From the NCBI RefSeq assembly GCF_030704535.1, contig NC_081815.1, positions 1,751,001-1,815,000 of the forward strand: DNA of 64,000 nucleotides, read 5' to 3'. Below are positions 19,901 to 31,692 of the stretch, piece after piece. Under the pieces are notes generated by a model, which worked only from the letters and a program-made list of their open reading frames with translations, had not been told where the DNA came from and did no database searches. The stretch's first letter is position 1. Each line of letters begins with the position of its first letter. The position numbers were made by a program, and so were the translations under genes. Source of the DNA: Vitis vinifera (Eukaryota; Streptophyta; Magnoliopsida; Vitales; Vitaceae).

Positions 19901-21220
19901 AAAGGTTGTTTTGTTGCTTGGATGAGAAGAAGGTTAGTGTGGATGAGAAGGATAGGGTGAGGTGGAGGGATTCAAAGGATGGGGTTTTTTGGGTAAAGTC
20001 TTTGTATAGGGCCTTGCAGCCGATTTCTCTTGTTTCTTTCCCTTTGAAGATTATTTGGAACTCTTGTGTACAACCCAAATTAAGTTTCTTTGCTTGGGAG
20101 GCTTCGTGGGGAAGAGTTCTAACATTGGATCGTTTGCAAAAGAGGGGTTAGGCTTTGGTTAATAGATGCTTTTTGTGCCAAACGTTTGAGGAGTCGATTG
20201 ATCACCTCCTTCTTCATTGTGAAAAAACAAGGGAAGTGTGGATGTTGCTCCTTTCTTTATTTGGAGTATCTTGGGTGTTTCCTTTTTCGGTAAAGGAAAC
20301 CCTTTTAGGGAGGAGGGGCTTTTTTGTGGGTAAGAAGAGGAAGGAGGTGTGGTAAGTGGGACCATTATGCTTGTTTTGGGTCATTTGGAAGGTAAGGAAT
20401 AAAATTGCTTTTGAAGATAGCGTGTTGTCCATCCAAAGGCTGAAAGCTTCTTTTGTGTATTTACTTTAGTCGAAAACCAAATTGTGGATAAAAGATGGTC
20501 CTTCGACCTTAATATATTTTGTTGATTGGGTGGGTTCACAATGAGGGAGAAGGTTTTTTGTTTTTCCTTGTTGTTTTGGGTCTAATTGTAAGGGGGTGAG
20601 TGTCTCTATACTGTAACTCTGTGGGTCGCTATTTTAGCGCCTCTTTGCAATACAATTTCTTTTGCTTATTGATCAAAAAAAAAAAGACAACTACAGCATA
20701 TGCCAGTAGGCCTATGTTTGAGGGCTGAAGTGTGAGAATAAGTATGAAAAACATAACTTGTGCCCAATGCCTTTTGTCACTGTTTGTTAACTGCATTTCA
20801 GATACGCTAGAAGAGAGGTATTTCTTCTTCAATCACAAAGTTTTTGCTGACAAATCCTCAAGTCCTTGAAATTTTTGTCATGCAATTTCTGAATACCTGT
20901 ATTGATTATTCCCAGAAGTGAATTAGGTTGTGCATTACTCTTTCTCATCAAGTCCTACTCTTAGGGGTTTCTAATAGCAGTTAAAATCCTTTGCAGCTAT
21001 GAAGCAACCTCTTCCAGGAAAAGCCGCAGTCTTGCAAAGGAACTCACGACAGGAACAATGGCATCCATCTTCTTGGTATGTTCACCATTTGGTGTTTCAG
21101 TTCCATTATTGTTTGCTAATATGTTGTAGAAAATCTGTTTGCTAATCATGCTAATTCTTGATCTCAATGCAGGGTTTCGGGTCCTTGTTCTTGCTACTTT
21201 CTTCTGGTGTTTATGTTTGA
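16934..21220 (+). CDS. Oligosaccharyltransferase subunit OST5/TMEM258 family, 78 aa, four exons
   Basis: Exons: 16934-16936 (the ATG only), 17057-17163, 20997-21075 and 21173-21220, all GT-AG, giving 79 codons with the stop. The protein begins MAPAAKPITSPVPDAWYPTL. It has two membrane spans (about residues 19-37 and 59-77) separated by a short basic loop with YEATSSRKSRSLAKEL, and ends FGSLFLLLSSGVYV. Length, two-span layout, the SPV...P.L start, the FxYE.TS segment and the GFG.LFLLL..G.YV end match TMEM258, the animal member of the OST5 family, from memory. OST5/TMEM258 is a small subunit of the ER oligosaccharyltransferase complex that N-glycosylates nascent proteins and associates with STT3. 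The second intron is 3.8 kb and contains a LINE fragment. Confidence 0.88.
19131..20683 (+). mobile_element. 5'-truncated L1-type LINE in the OST5-type gene intron
   Basis: The element encodes the C-terminal part of a plant non-LTR reverse transcriptase polyprotein. Features include PSTYLGMPLGAPFKSAAAW, ISKGGRITLIQSTLSNLSIY and QIQRDFLWGD. These are followed by the zf-RVT region (FFAWEASWGRVLTLDRLQKRG, then NRCFLCQTFEESIDHLLLHC). The frame is broken: a shift after about 19480, a stop at 20149-20151 and another at about 20353 where family members usually have Trp. It ends in a poly(A) run. A 15-bp target-site duplication with one mismatch flanks it: AAGACAACTATAGCA at 19116-19130 and AAGACAACTACAGCA at 20684-20698. 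It is in the same orientation as the host gene and is not coding-competent. Confidence 0.9.
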
Positions 21221-22834
21221 TTCCTTTCACTGAACTGTTGAAGTTTTGCCAAATGAGACAAGTTTTACCAGAGAAGGAACAGTTTTAGTAAGAAGGATAA
21301 TATTTTTTACCTGATTAGCTGCAGAAACATTTTCATGGTTATGAATTATGAAATGAGAACCTTTCTTAAATATACTGCCGCTTTGTTTTTCTAGCATGAA
21401 TTGCTAAAGGAGGAATTTGGAAACATTTTCAAATGTCCTGTGTTTCGGGAAATGTCATGGGAAGCTCTCCATTTGATTGGTCTGAATGTTTAAAGAGTGA
21501 TTAAGTTTCTTCACACTTAATCAGAAGTTTTGAGGATTCCTGAGCTTCTTCAATGATTGAAGTACCCAATTGGGATTATTTTTGTTCTCGGAAAGGAAAA
21601 AAAAAATGTTAAATAAATTAATAACAAATTTATATATTTTTAATTATTTAATCTTTATATAAAAAAGTTAAATAAACAAAATAAATTGAAAATAATTTAT
21701 TAATTTTAAATCTATTTTTATTTTTTTCATTTTTTTCCTCAATCCATTTTAAGATGTGGACGTGGGACAAAGTAGATATATATAAATTTGAATATATAAA
21801 AATATTTTTAAATTAAATTTAAGGAAGAGAAAAGATGGAAAATTAAAAAAAAAACAAAATTTTAATTCATAAAATATGTTTGATAAATTTGTAATGGGAA
21901 ATAATTTTTTGAAGCCTTGTTTTCAGAGGAGGTAGTTTCTTAGGATAAGTTTTGGATGATTTTAGTTGTTTTATTTTATGGGATTTCAAATAATAATTAA
22001 AAATATAAAGAACATTTTTTAAAATCTTTGAGACTTTGCATGTACATAAACATGTAGTAGTATTTGAGTTTCTATTTTTTTGATGATGATTTGTTTTTGA
22101 AATCAACAAAATTGTTTTTAAGAAATGGTCTATAATTTACTTTTTCACAACCCTTTTTCTAAATATTGCCAAACAAGCCTTAGATTTTTTGTGATTTAAA
22201 TGAAGTTGGAAGTTCACTTCATTTCAAAAGAGGCCCTCATTTTGGTAGGTAGATGTAGAATCTTTGAGGATGAAATCAAATAATAAATCGATTAAAATAA
22301 TTTTGTATCATTCTAAATACCCTTAAATCGGACAATTTTGGAATTTTATTTAAATCTCAATGTAAGAAAATTAACTTCATTATGTTGCTAATGTGAAATC
22401 TGGCCACAATCTGCTTCATGGCTAAAGCCCAGTAAATTTTCCTTCTCTCTCCAAACGCTAACCAAGAAAAACTCAAAAGAGTAAAAAATTTCCGCCATTT
22501 TTTCCATCCAACCAAACAAAAAGGACCCGTCAAATGGTGAAAGAGAGAGAAAAAGAAAAAGGAAAAAAGAAAAAAAAAAAGAAGAGGGAAAACCCTAGCA
22601 CAAAATCGGAAATTCGCCAAAACCCAAAACCCTCCGGATGTCTCTGGTAGGGCCACAGAAGCGACAAACACAAACCCACGCGCAGTGACGCCCATCTATT
22701 CAAAGGCAGAGATCTCAGTGACGCGTGGTGGGCACCGTCTTAAAGAGAGCGTGAAGCACTATTTTTGTCCACAGTCGGATCGCTACAGTTCCGGTTCCGG
22801 TCGTGAAGTGTAGTTAAAGCTGTGAAGAGCTTCA
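21221..22834. other. Intergenic between OST5-type and FVE genes
   Basis: An AT-rich 1.6 kb. The left part should hold the OST5-type 3' UTR, and the right 300 bp the FVE promoter and 5' UTR, with a purine-rich tract at 22540-22590 and AAACCCTAGC (telo-box-like) near 22590. There is no clear TATA box. No further gene was recognised. Confidence 0.55.
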
Positions 22835-24652
22835 ATGGAGTCTCAGACGGTGAAAAAGAAGAGAGGAAGGAAGCCTAAGGTCAGGGACTACTACGAAGGC
22901 GCCGCAGGAGGGAAGCGCGGCGGCGGAGCCGGAGAGGGAGACGGAGGCGGAATGAGGGAGAGGGCAAAGTCCGGCCAGCAGCAGCCTGTCGACGACAGCT
23001 ACAGCCGGTGGAAGAACGTTGTTCCGGTCATCTACGACTGGCTCGCTAATCATAACCTCGTTTGGCCTTCGCTGTCTTGCCGGTAATGCTTCTCTGGCTC
23101 ACTCTAGGGTTTAGTTTTTTTTGCTTGGAAATGAAGGGATCGAACCATAGGAGAAGCATTCTGAGGTGTTTTGTTTAAAAAATCCCAGCTCTTCCCGTTG
23201 ATTGAAACTGTGTCGTTTTGGTAGTAGTTCCCATTTTGATTTGTTCTTCTTCTGCAATAGGTGGGGTCCTCAGTTCGAACATGGTAATCATAAGAATCGA
23301 CAGCGCCTCTATCTCTCTGAACAGGCAACTTTCTCATTCTTCTTTTCTTTATTAGTTTAAAGTTGCAACAGATTTAATGTTAGAAGCAAAAAGTTTATGG
23401 CTTGATCTAGCAGTGAAGTGTAGGTTCATTGTCTTTTTCTTCTTCTTCTTCTTTTCTTCCTTGGATTTTTCTTGATTTTATATTGAATCGATTTTTATAT
23501 GCATTGCACCATCATTAGTGTTGGGTTATATATGTATTTCATATTAGTTCTTTAAATTTTATTTTTGATCTTCTTTATTCAGCAAATGTGTGCTATGCTC
23601 GAAATACAGTCAGTTTGGCTTATTTCGGAAATCCCCTTTCCTGTTTCCTTTCTTGCAAAAGCAAATTCTGAAATGCAGTGTGGAAATGTTGTTAGAGCTC
23701 AAAACAAAGCTTTGTGAAATGTTGCTGGTTCTGGGTCTATTTTTATCATGATGGGGTTCTTGTGTTTCTAGGATAATATTGTGTGCATCCCTCATTGGTA
23801 TCCCACTTGCTGAGATTTTTATTATATTAACCTCACAAACATGCACTTACATGCCCTGTACCCTACAACTTTATGGGGCTCCTCTTGTTTATCCCTTATT
23901 GTTTTTGGTTGACAGACTGATGGTACTGTTCCCAATACTCTGGTGATTGCAAACTGTGAAATTGTCAAACCAAGGGTAGCAGCTGCAGAATACATATCAG
24001 CGGTGATTTTATTACTATATGATACTTTTGCTTCTTCTTCTGTGATTTTTCTCTTTTTGTTCTTTGGGCGGTTTAGTTGTGAAGCTATGTTTGTGTAATT
24101 CTGATTCTTTATAATGTCTTTATTTGCCCAAATTTTCAGTTCAATGAAGAAGCACGTTCACCCTTTGTTAAGAAGCATAAGACCATCCTTCATCCTGGAG
24201 AGGTATGTACCAAACATATATGCAAGTGTGTCTGGCTATGTATGATGGTGGACTTGAATCTTTGGATGCTTATTTAACTTTTCCCCAAAGTCTTCCAGAG
24301 GGGCTACTTGGCCTTAATATTGCATGTTATCACTTTTGTTTTTGCTTGAGAGAGATACTTGGCCTCTAAATTTTCGCAGTGGCACTTTCATTCTTGGATG
24401 CCAGGGTGCCCAATTGGTTAGGGCAAATGCAGGGATGTGTGGTAGAGGCACACAGTCCCGAGTTTGATTCCTACTGTTGGTTGAATGACCTAGGTTACTT
24501 GGTGTTGGTTATGGTGGGCACAGTTAGCACTTTGAGGTTATATATATATATATATGTTGATGAACTTGAAAATTTGAATACCTATTTAACTCTTCCCCAA
24601 AGTTGTCCAGGGACCTACTTGGTCTCTAATGTTTCATGGTAGCACTTTCATT

Positions 24653-24705
<53 letters not shown>

Positions 24706-27700
24706 AAAAATATGAAGCTTTTTTTGCTTTTCATGTGGCCTGACTATGCTATGTCTATCAAAAAAGGAAAAAGAAAAAGAAGCAAAAAAAACCTGTCCTG
24801 ATTATGCTATGATTGCTGTATAACTATTTGATTCTGTAACTTCTGTGTAAGAAATTGTAAAAAGGATAAGTGGCTACTAACATCTAGATTTTTGTCTCAT
24901 AGAGACTCATTCATGTGCCTTGTTCAATTTCTTTGCTTTGTAATCTGAAGCCATGGAGATTTCCCTGAAAATATTACTGTGCCCAACGGTCTTTGCATTG
25001 ATCACTAAATATCACTTTGCAGGTTAACAGAATCCGGGAACTCCCACAAAGCAATCGGATAGTAGCCACCCATACCGACTGTCCTGAGGTGAGCATTCTC
25101 ACTAAATATTTTCATGTATTTTACTATTTTGTTATGAGAAGTGCAATGCCTTTTAGAATATATTGGCTTTCTTTTTATTGCTAGGCTTAATTTAACCTGG
25201 ACTTACAAAATTAGGTTTTCATTTGGGACATTGAAGCTCAACCAAATCGCCATGCTGTCCTTGGTGCTGCAGTTTCTCGCCCAGATTTGGTATGTCAATT
25301 TTTTGTCTGAACACATTATTTATTTTGCCAGTCTTATTGATTCCTAAGAAAATTACTGTTGTTATCTTCATGCATTCAAATCACTGTTGTTATTTTCATG
25401 CATTAAAATCACTGTTGTTAATTTCACCACATTATCTCTATTTTGAATAGGAGATAAGTTTATTTGTGTATCATTTTTTTTAAATAAAAAGTTGCATTCT
25501 GTTAACAATTCCCCTTAATCATAAATCTGATGTGAAATGTTGTGCTGACCATACAGCCATATTTATAGAGGTTCCTGAATTCTGGAAGCTTTACAATTAT
25601 AGAAATTTTTAGGGATTTGATAATATTAATGAGGATAAGCTATTGATATGGATATATATTCTGACTAGGATTTCTTTGCTGCTTGCCTTGTGAATGGGTA
25701 AGGGATGGAGTCTAGAAGTAGAGATACAATAACACAGTGGGGCCGGTCATATACCATTCCATTGAATTGTTATCTCTCCATTTCTTATTATAGCCAGAAT
25801 GGTAATAGAAAAACTTATGCTTTTTGTGGGTTATGACAATTTACCCAAACAGCAGGGAGAACCTAGGATTTTATTGTTGTTCCTGTGGAAATATACTTTT
25901 TAGAACCTTCCCCCCCCCATATTTCCAAATATTCCTGCCCAAAATGCAAGGCCGAGCCGAAAGAAGGAAATGACTTTGGGATTTGGTAGTTCTGAATAAG
26001 AATCATGCCTGGAAATCTGACTATAATTGGACTTGTTATCTTGGATGCATAATGAGCATCATTTCTCTTGCAAATTGCCAATTCTCACTTGAAAAACAAT
26101 GCATCTGGCTAGATCTCACAGCTCTTCATACTGATGTCTTTTCCTGCCTGTGAGTGTCTCGTCCTCTTTTTTATCAGATTGTCTATTCTCTTGAAGGATA
26201 TCTCATCCTTTCTTGTATCTTCTTTTCACATATGAAATGAAGTGGTTTATTCCTAATTGAAAGAAGAAAAGCACAAATTGGCAATTTTTGCTTGAAAATG
26301 GTTGCATTTGTTACCCATTTCTCATAGAAAAGTTAATAAGCTGAAGATTAGTTTGTTTTCCAATAACTCAAGGAAATGTTTAGGTGGCTTTCGGATACAT
26401 CATGCCTTCCTGTTTTCTATTTTTAAAAATACAAAACAGTAGTATCTTATATAAACTATAGGAACTATTAGTTAAAAGATTGGGACGTACCTCATGCTCT
26501 TAAAAACTGCTATCAGAGTTTTAAAATTTTGAGATAATAAATTTTTTTAATACTTAAATTTTTTAAAAATCATTATTTTTTAAAGATAATTCTCTACAAA
26601 AGAATTCCTACTACCTTCAGGTTTTAAAAATAGAAAACAGGTATCTGAACACTATTTTAACTATTTACAATTATTTATTATTTATCAACTTTAAAAATAA
26701 AAAATAAAAATCAAACATTCACAATAATTGACAAAATTTTCTGTAACCAAAAACACAGAATTAAGCATTTGTAGCTCTTGTAGATCTTCAATCTCTAAGA
26801 AAAGAAAAAGAAAAATTCTGATGGTAGGATCACTTTGGAAAAGAGGAACACCAAAAATAAGAGATATTAATAATATTCCTATAGGCTGTTACTAATCTCC
26901 TACTGTTTTATACCCCCTTTGGGTTTTTTTGAACCTTCTCTTTTTCTCAACTTGGCACCAACATTATTAGTGTTTCCTGGTGTTCTGTGATTTTGTTTGG
27001 ACAATATAATATGTTTTTAGGTAACTGTCACTTAATCCTATTAGGTGTTTGACCATTTAACTTAGTAGTTATTTTCTTGCAGATATTGACTGGACATCAA
27101 GATAATGCAGAATTTGCACTAGCGATGTGTCCTGCTGAACCCTTTGTGCTTTCTGGAGGTTGGAAAGTTTGCTTTTAGAAATATCAGTTGCACAAACACT
27201 TGTACAAATGATGATCTAGATACCCCTTCAATCTGGAATGTCATGAAAGGGAATCTTTATATATTGGATGGTAGACAAAATTGGTGGTTCCTTAGTTTGA
27301 TTAAATTAATTATTGCTTCATATCGCAGGGAAGGACAAGTCCGTAGTTTTGTGGAGTATTCAAGACCATATATCAACATTGGCCACTGACTCAGAAACCA
27401 CTAAACCTCCTGGATCTGGTGGATCAATCATCAAATCTAACTCTAACCCCAGTGAGGGTAACGATAAGCCTGCTGATAGTCCATCTATTGGACCTCGAGG
27501 GATATTCCATGGGCATGAGGATACAGTTGAAGATGTGCAGTTCTGTCCTTCCAGGTAATTTGCATGATCTTACTTAAATGCATTTAATCATATTTTTTCA
27601 ATCAATTATTCCAGAATATAGGCTCTGAAATAATTCTCTTTCATTTAGAACATCTTCTGTAGGGTATGAGACATGCTTTCTGATTTCCTCACCTAATATC

Positions 27701-30700
27701 TTTCTTAGTTAATTTGATACCTGTTCTGGAGGTAGCCGTACTTAATTAGATTTTTTAAGGGAAAAGAAGGAATAATTAATCCACTTCTTCTGAATCCTTA
27801 ATTGTAACCATATCTTTCTTAGCTTGATTTTCTGACTTTTTTACATCAATCCTGAAGTGCACAGGAGTTTTGTAGCGTAGGTGATGACTCTTGCCTCATA
27901 TTATGGGACGCACGAGTTGGTTTCAGCCCAGTTGTTAAGGTTACACACCCTACATTTCTCTCTCTCTCTCTCTCTCTTGAATTTTTTTTTTTTTTTTTCT
28001 CTTTTGCTTTTAAATGATGACTCTTATTGTATTCATTTATAGAACAGCGTTATTCCCCATGGGTAATCTTGTTATTATTGGTATAGATGTGGGTTATATT
28101 GTTGTCTGCTGCACGAACCCTTTGGTCTTTTCGTTATGTATCATTCAAGGATTTGACCTCCATCTTTTCTTCTCGTTGTGGGTTTTTTCCTTCCAATTAT
28201 GGTCACCTTCAGTAATACTTTATTCTAGATTTTTGTCCTTTCTCATAAGAATGGAAGTTTTGTTTTTGATGATGATGATGTATGACAGACCTTTGTTTGT
28301 GTCTGGATCACAGGTTGAAAAAGCACATAATGCTGATCTTCATTGTGTTGATTGGAATCCTCATGACCAGAATCTTATCCTAACTGGGTACTTCTAAGTT
28401 TTATGTTTCTTCTGGTTTATGAATTTTAGATTGTGAATTTGTGAAACATGTCTTGGTTTGATGATGCTTAGATTTTGCTTCAAGGAGATAATGAAACTGT
28501 GTAGTTGCTTATATTTTAGCATGACGTCTCTTCAGGTCAGCAGATAATTCTGTTTGCATGTTCGATCGCCGAAATCTCACCTCCGGCGGAGTTGGCTCAC
28601 CAATCCATAAATTTGAGGATCACAAAGCTGCTGTCCTTTGTGTGCAGGTTCTAAATACCATTCCTGTTTTGTTTGCCTAGCAAAATTAAAATATCATTCC
28701 TATGTAGTTCCTTGTCATTTTTCCCACTTTTCACTTATGAATGATAACTGTCTCAAGTAGTGCTAGTTTGATGTATTTGTTGTTTTTGCTCATTTTCTTT
28801 TTTCATGTTCCAGTGGTGCCCAGATAAATCATCTGTATTTGGGAGTTCTGCTGAGGATGGTTTATTGAACATTTGGGATCATCAATTGGTGAGAAGTTCA
28901 ATCTTCCCATTTTAGAGCTCTGTACTATTCTGTCTTTGTGTGTGTTTGAACATGTGTCAAACATCCCCTCACCCTCTCAGACTAGTTGGATAAACTATCT
29001 TAGTAATTCATTGTACCAAAACAAAGTTTGGCACCTTCAATTTTGATTTGAACTTATTGACACCTAATTATCTGATTTCTCACAGCCAAGTTATAACTTC
29101 TAATGTCTACCAACGGTAGGCTGAAAGGCTCTGCCACTGCTCCTCAGTATTTCATTTTTAGTAGATTTGTGTTCTTGTTCCTTCTTTTCTGGCTAACATA
29201 GGCAGTGTTCTGTATTATTTTACAGGTGGGTAAAAAGAAAGAGGGTGGGCCAAGAACACCAACTTCTGCTTCAGGCTTGTTTTTCAAACATGCTGGTCAC
29301 AGGTTCAAAGCTCCCTACTTCTATGCTAATGTTGTTGATTTGCTAGACCTGGGTCCTTATCCTTTAAATTAGGTTATTTATTTTCTCAGTATATATAGAG
29401 CCTTGTCTTTTTGTGTGTGCTAGTGTTTCTTTTTTTATTCTTTTTTTTATTTTCTCCCCTTCCTTTTTATGCTCTTTGGACTGGCCCTGTGCTACATCAC
29501 TTGAATGGTGTTATTTATGCATGTCATCCCAGTGGTTTTTGTTGCATATGCCATCACAGCTGACTCTCCTTCTGTTGAGTTTCTGCAATCTCATTATTTC
29601 ATCCGTGTATGTTATAGTGGCTTGATTTATGGTGGCTCTGTTATGTTTACAGGGATAAAGTTGTTGACTTTCATTGGAATGCATCCGATCCCTGGACTGT
29701 TGTTAGTGTATCTGATGACTGTGATGTTAGCGGTGGGGGTGGAACGTTGCAGGTATCTTCATGCTCTTTATTCTCATATGTTTCTTTCATCATTAAAGCT
29801 TCCAAACCTTCTGTGTTAGTGGGTGATTTGTCGGATATATTATGTTTAACATAGTCTAAAGTTTGAGAGCACAGAGAGAGATGGGAGCTGGAAGCATGAA
29901 ACACAAGTCAAATAGAATATGTGAAACCTAATTGGAGGGGAATAGTTTGATGATAGGGAGATCCAAGGAGAAACCCAATGACCAATTCAAAATTGTGTCA
30001 AAATTAATATAGTTACTAACATGCGAAGAGGCCTTTGGGATAGCTTTCTATGTTTGGCTTTAACCGATAGTTGAAGGCAAAACCAAAATCACAGTTTTTA
30101 AAGGTTAATATTGGCATTGTAAAGTTTTATTAAACATGAAATAATTCTTTAAGCAAGTCAAAATAATGCTTTTACAAAAAGTAATATTTTAAAGATATTT
30201 TTTAAATCATAGACTCTAAACACGTGAAAGTTTTTACTAAGCTTTAAAAAAAATGCTTGCCTTTTTAAAAGTGAGTCCAAATACGGTCGGAGAACATTGG
30301 AGAGATTTTATCTACTAGAATTTCCTGAAAGGACTAAAGACCTGTTTCCTGAGTTTTCCGGGGCTTTCCAGAAGCATTTTCATATAGAAAAGCTGATGGA
30401 AAATGGCTTCCCTCGAATACTTTGAGGTTTTCTTTAGGTTACATCAGCATGTTGGAAGTAGTGAGGTCAAAGAAAAAACAAAGCGAAAAGGAGAGATAAG
30501 CGTAAAAGAAAAGTGGGTTTCCCTGATAGGAAGAGTCGCTTCTACCACATGATGATTGCCTCCGTGAATATGGCTTATAAAGAAGTTATACTGTAACATG
30601 TATTGAAGAAGTGGTAACTGGATGATGTGCAGATATGGCGCATGAGCGATATGATATACAGGGACGAAGATGCGGTGTTGGCTGAGCTCAGGAACTTCAA

Positions 30701-30734
30701 ATCTCATGTAGCTGAATGCCCTTCATGGCAGTAG
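22835..30734 (+). CDS. MSI4: FVE/MSI4 histone-binding WD40 protein, 15 exons, 508 aa
   Basis: Exons: 22835-23082, 23261-23324, 23916-24002, 24140-24202, 25023-25088, 25215-25289, 27083-27158, 27329-27554, 27858-27939, 28314-28387, 28536-28647, 28814-28888, 29226-29302, 29653-29752, 30633-30734; 1527 nt. The basic N-terminus (KKKRGRKPK) precedes the MSI1/RbAp48-type helix (YDWLANHNLVWPSLSCR). WD repeats follow (ILTGHQDNAEFALAMC, DKSVVLWS, GHEDTVEDVQFCPS, HNADLHCVDWNPH, DHKAAVLCVQW). Length and order match Arabidopsis FVE/MSI4 (507 aa). FVE is a nuclear protein of histone deacetylase complexes. It represses FLC in the autonomous flowering pathway and also affects cold-response genes. Intron 2 appears to use a GC donor (GAACAG|GCAACT), and the exon 9 acceptor is AAG. 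The gene looks complete and intact. Confidence 0.94.
24251..24655. repeat. Duplicated intron segment flanking the SINE-like insertion in FVE intron 4
   Basis: GACTTGAATCTTTGG...TATTTAACTTTTCCCCAAAG at 24251 recurs as GAACTTGAAAATTTG...TATTTAACTCTTCCCCAAAG at 24562. The following ACTTGG...CACTTTCATT segment occurs three times (about 24308, 24355 and 24617). Identity is roughly 75-85% by eye. Confidence 0.7.
24398..24560 (+). mobile_element. tRNA-related SINE-like sequence in FVE intron 4
   Basis: The segment has the order of an internal RNA polymerase III promoter. An A-box-like TGGTTAGGGCA lies at about 24415. A B-box-like GAGTTTGATTCC lies at 24460-24471, near the spacing seen in tRNA genes. 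It cannot fold as a full tRNA by eye and has no clear anticodon arm, so a tRNA-derived SINE is more likely than a tRNA gene. It ends near an AT dinucleotide run. No family name is claimed. Confidence 0.55.
24656..24702. repeat. (GA)n microsatellite
   Basis: About 23 uninterrupted GA units in FVE intron 4, directly after the duplicated intron segment. Confidence 0.95.
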
Positions 30735-31231
30735 GAGAATCAAAAAGCTATGCATGACATGCTTTGCCAAGTCAGTGATAAAGACTTTGGAAGACTAAAT
30801 TTCTCCATGTCAATTAAGCTGTTTCTGTGTATGCTTTATGTAAGATGATGTTTTAGGAGATTTAAACCCATGCAATTTGGATGTTTAAAATTCAATCTGA
30901 CCTCCTATGAATTCTTCCATATTTATATGCCGAAATTGGTCTGAAATCCTGGACTGGGGGCCCTCACCTCTGGATGATTCCATATATCAAAATCTACAAG
31001 TGGGCAACGTATTATGATAATTGATAGTTCGGTCACTCAGTATCGGATGTGTTTTTAGTCATACTCACAGGTCATAACTCATAACTCACGTTTCTCATCA
31101 TTGCTCACAACGGCCGCCTGAAGCCCTCATGTATCAATTTGTCATTCGTCATTGATTTCACACCAACACCTGTCACTCTTTTATTTGTCATTCGCCTAAG
31201 TGGGTCCACTCTCAGATTAAAAGCCGCTCCG

Positions 31232-31568
31232 CACGTGATGGCCCAACCACTACTGGACCCTGGCCCTATCCTCCCTCCACCCCACATTCTTTCTATTTTA
31301 TTTCAATTCGATTGTCGCCGCCAAACCCAACAGTCTCCATATCTCTTCCCAGCAGATTCTCCTTTGCCACGTGTCTCTATCCCCCCTGCCACGTCCTCGC
31401 TCATCACTCTCTACCTGGATCTTGATTTGACCACACCAACCCCCGCCACCATCCAGAAAACGACAACGTTTCAATCCCCCCCACGCCACTCGGTGTTATA
31501 GTAATTCCCGCCATTTTCAGCTCTGTGTCTCAAATGTTGGCTTCCACGTCAACAGTAAAGAACACGTG
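31232..31568 (+). promoter_or_regulatory. Cluster of three G-boxes (CACGTG)
   Basis: Palindromic CACGTG occurs at 31232-31237, 31368-31373 and 31563-31568. Nearby ACGT-core words include GCCACGTCC near 31390 and CCACGTCAAC near 31547. Two of the boxes are in CCACGTGTC and ACACGTGGC contexts, which are ABRE-type. Such clusters bind bZIP and bHLH factors in light or abscisic-acid responses. Regulation of the downstream gene is an inference. Confidence 0.6.
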
Positions 31569-31629
31569 GCGCCTAACCCTAGCGCGGCCACGCTGGCACA
31601 GCGCTGCACAGTCACTCTGAGTAGGCGTC

Positions 31630-31636
31630 TATAAAA
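31630..31636 (+). promoter_or_regulatory. TATA box of the acidic-protein gene
   Basis: TATAAAA lies in TCTATAAAAACTGAG, 57 bp before the ATG at 31693, implying a 5' UTR of about 30 bases. Confidence 0.75.
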
Positions 31637-31692
31637 ACTGAGCATTATTCAGTGTTCCGACGCAGTTTGGTCTCTGGTTGTTTTGGGTTCCG

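Larger units (their letters stand above)
30735..31692. other. Intergenic: FVE 3' UTR and promoter of the acidic-protein gene
   Basis: The left part is FVE 3' flanking sequence. From about 31200 the base composition turns GC-rich and C-rich on the + strand, with three CACGTG boxes and a TATA box (listed separately). No additional coding sequence was recognised. Confidence 0.6.

Noticed and set aside
24398-24471. Possible tRNA gene.
   Set aside because: A- and B-box-like words are present, but no acceptor stem or anticodon arm pairs well; a SINE-type relic explains it better.
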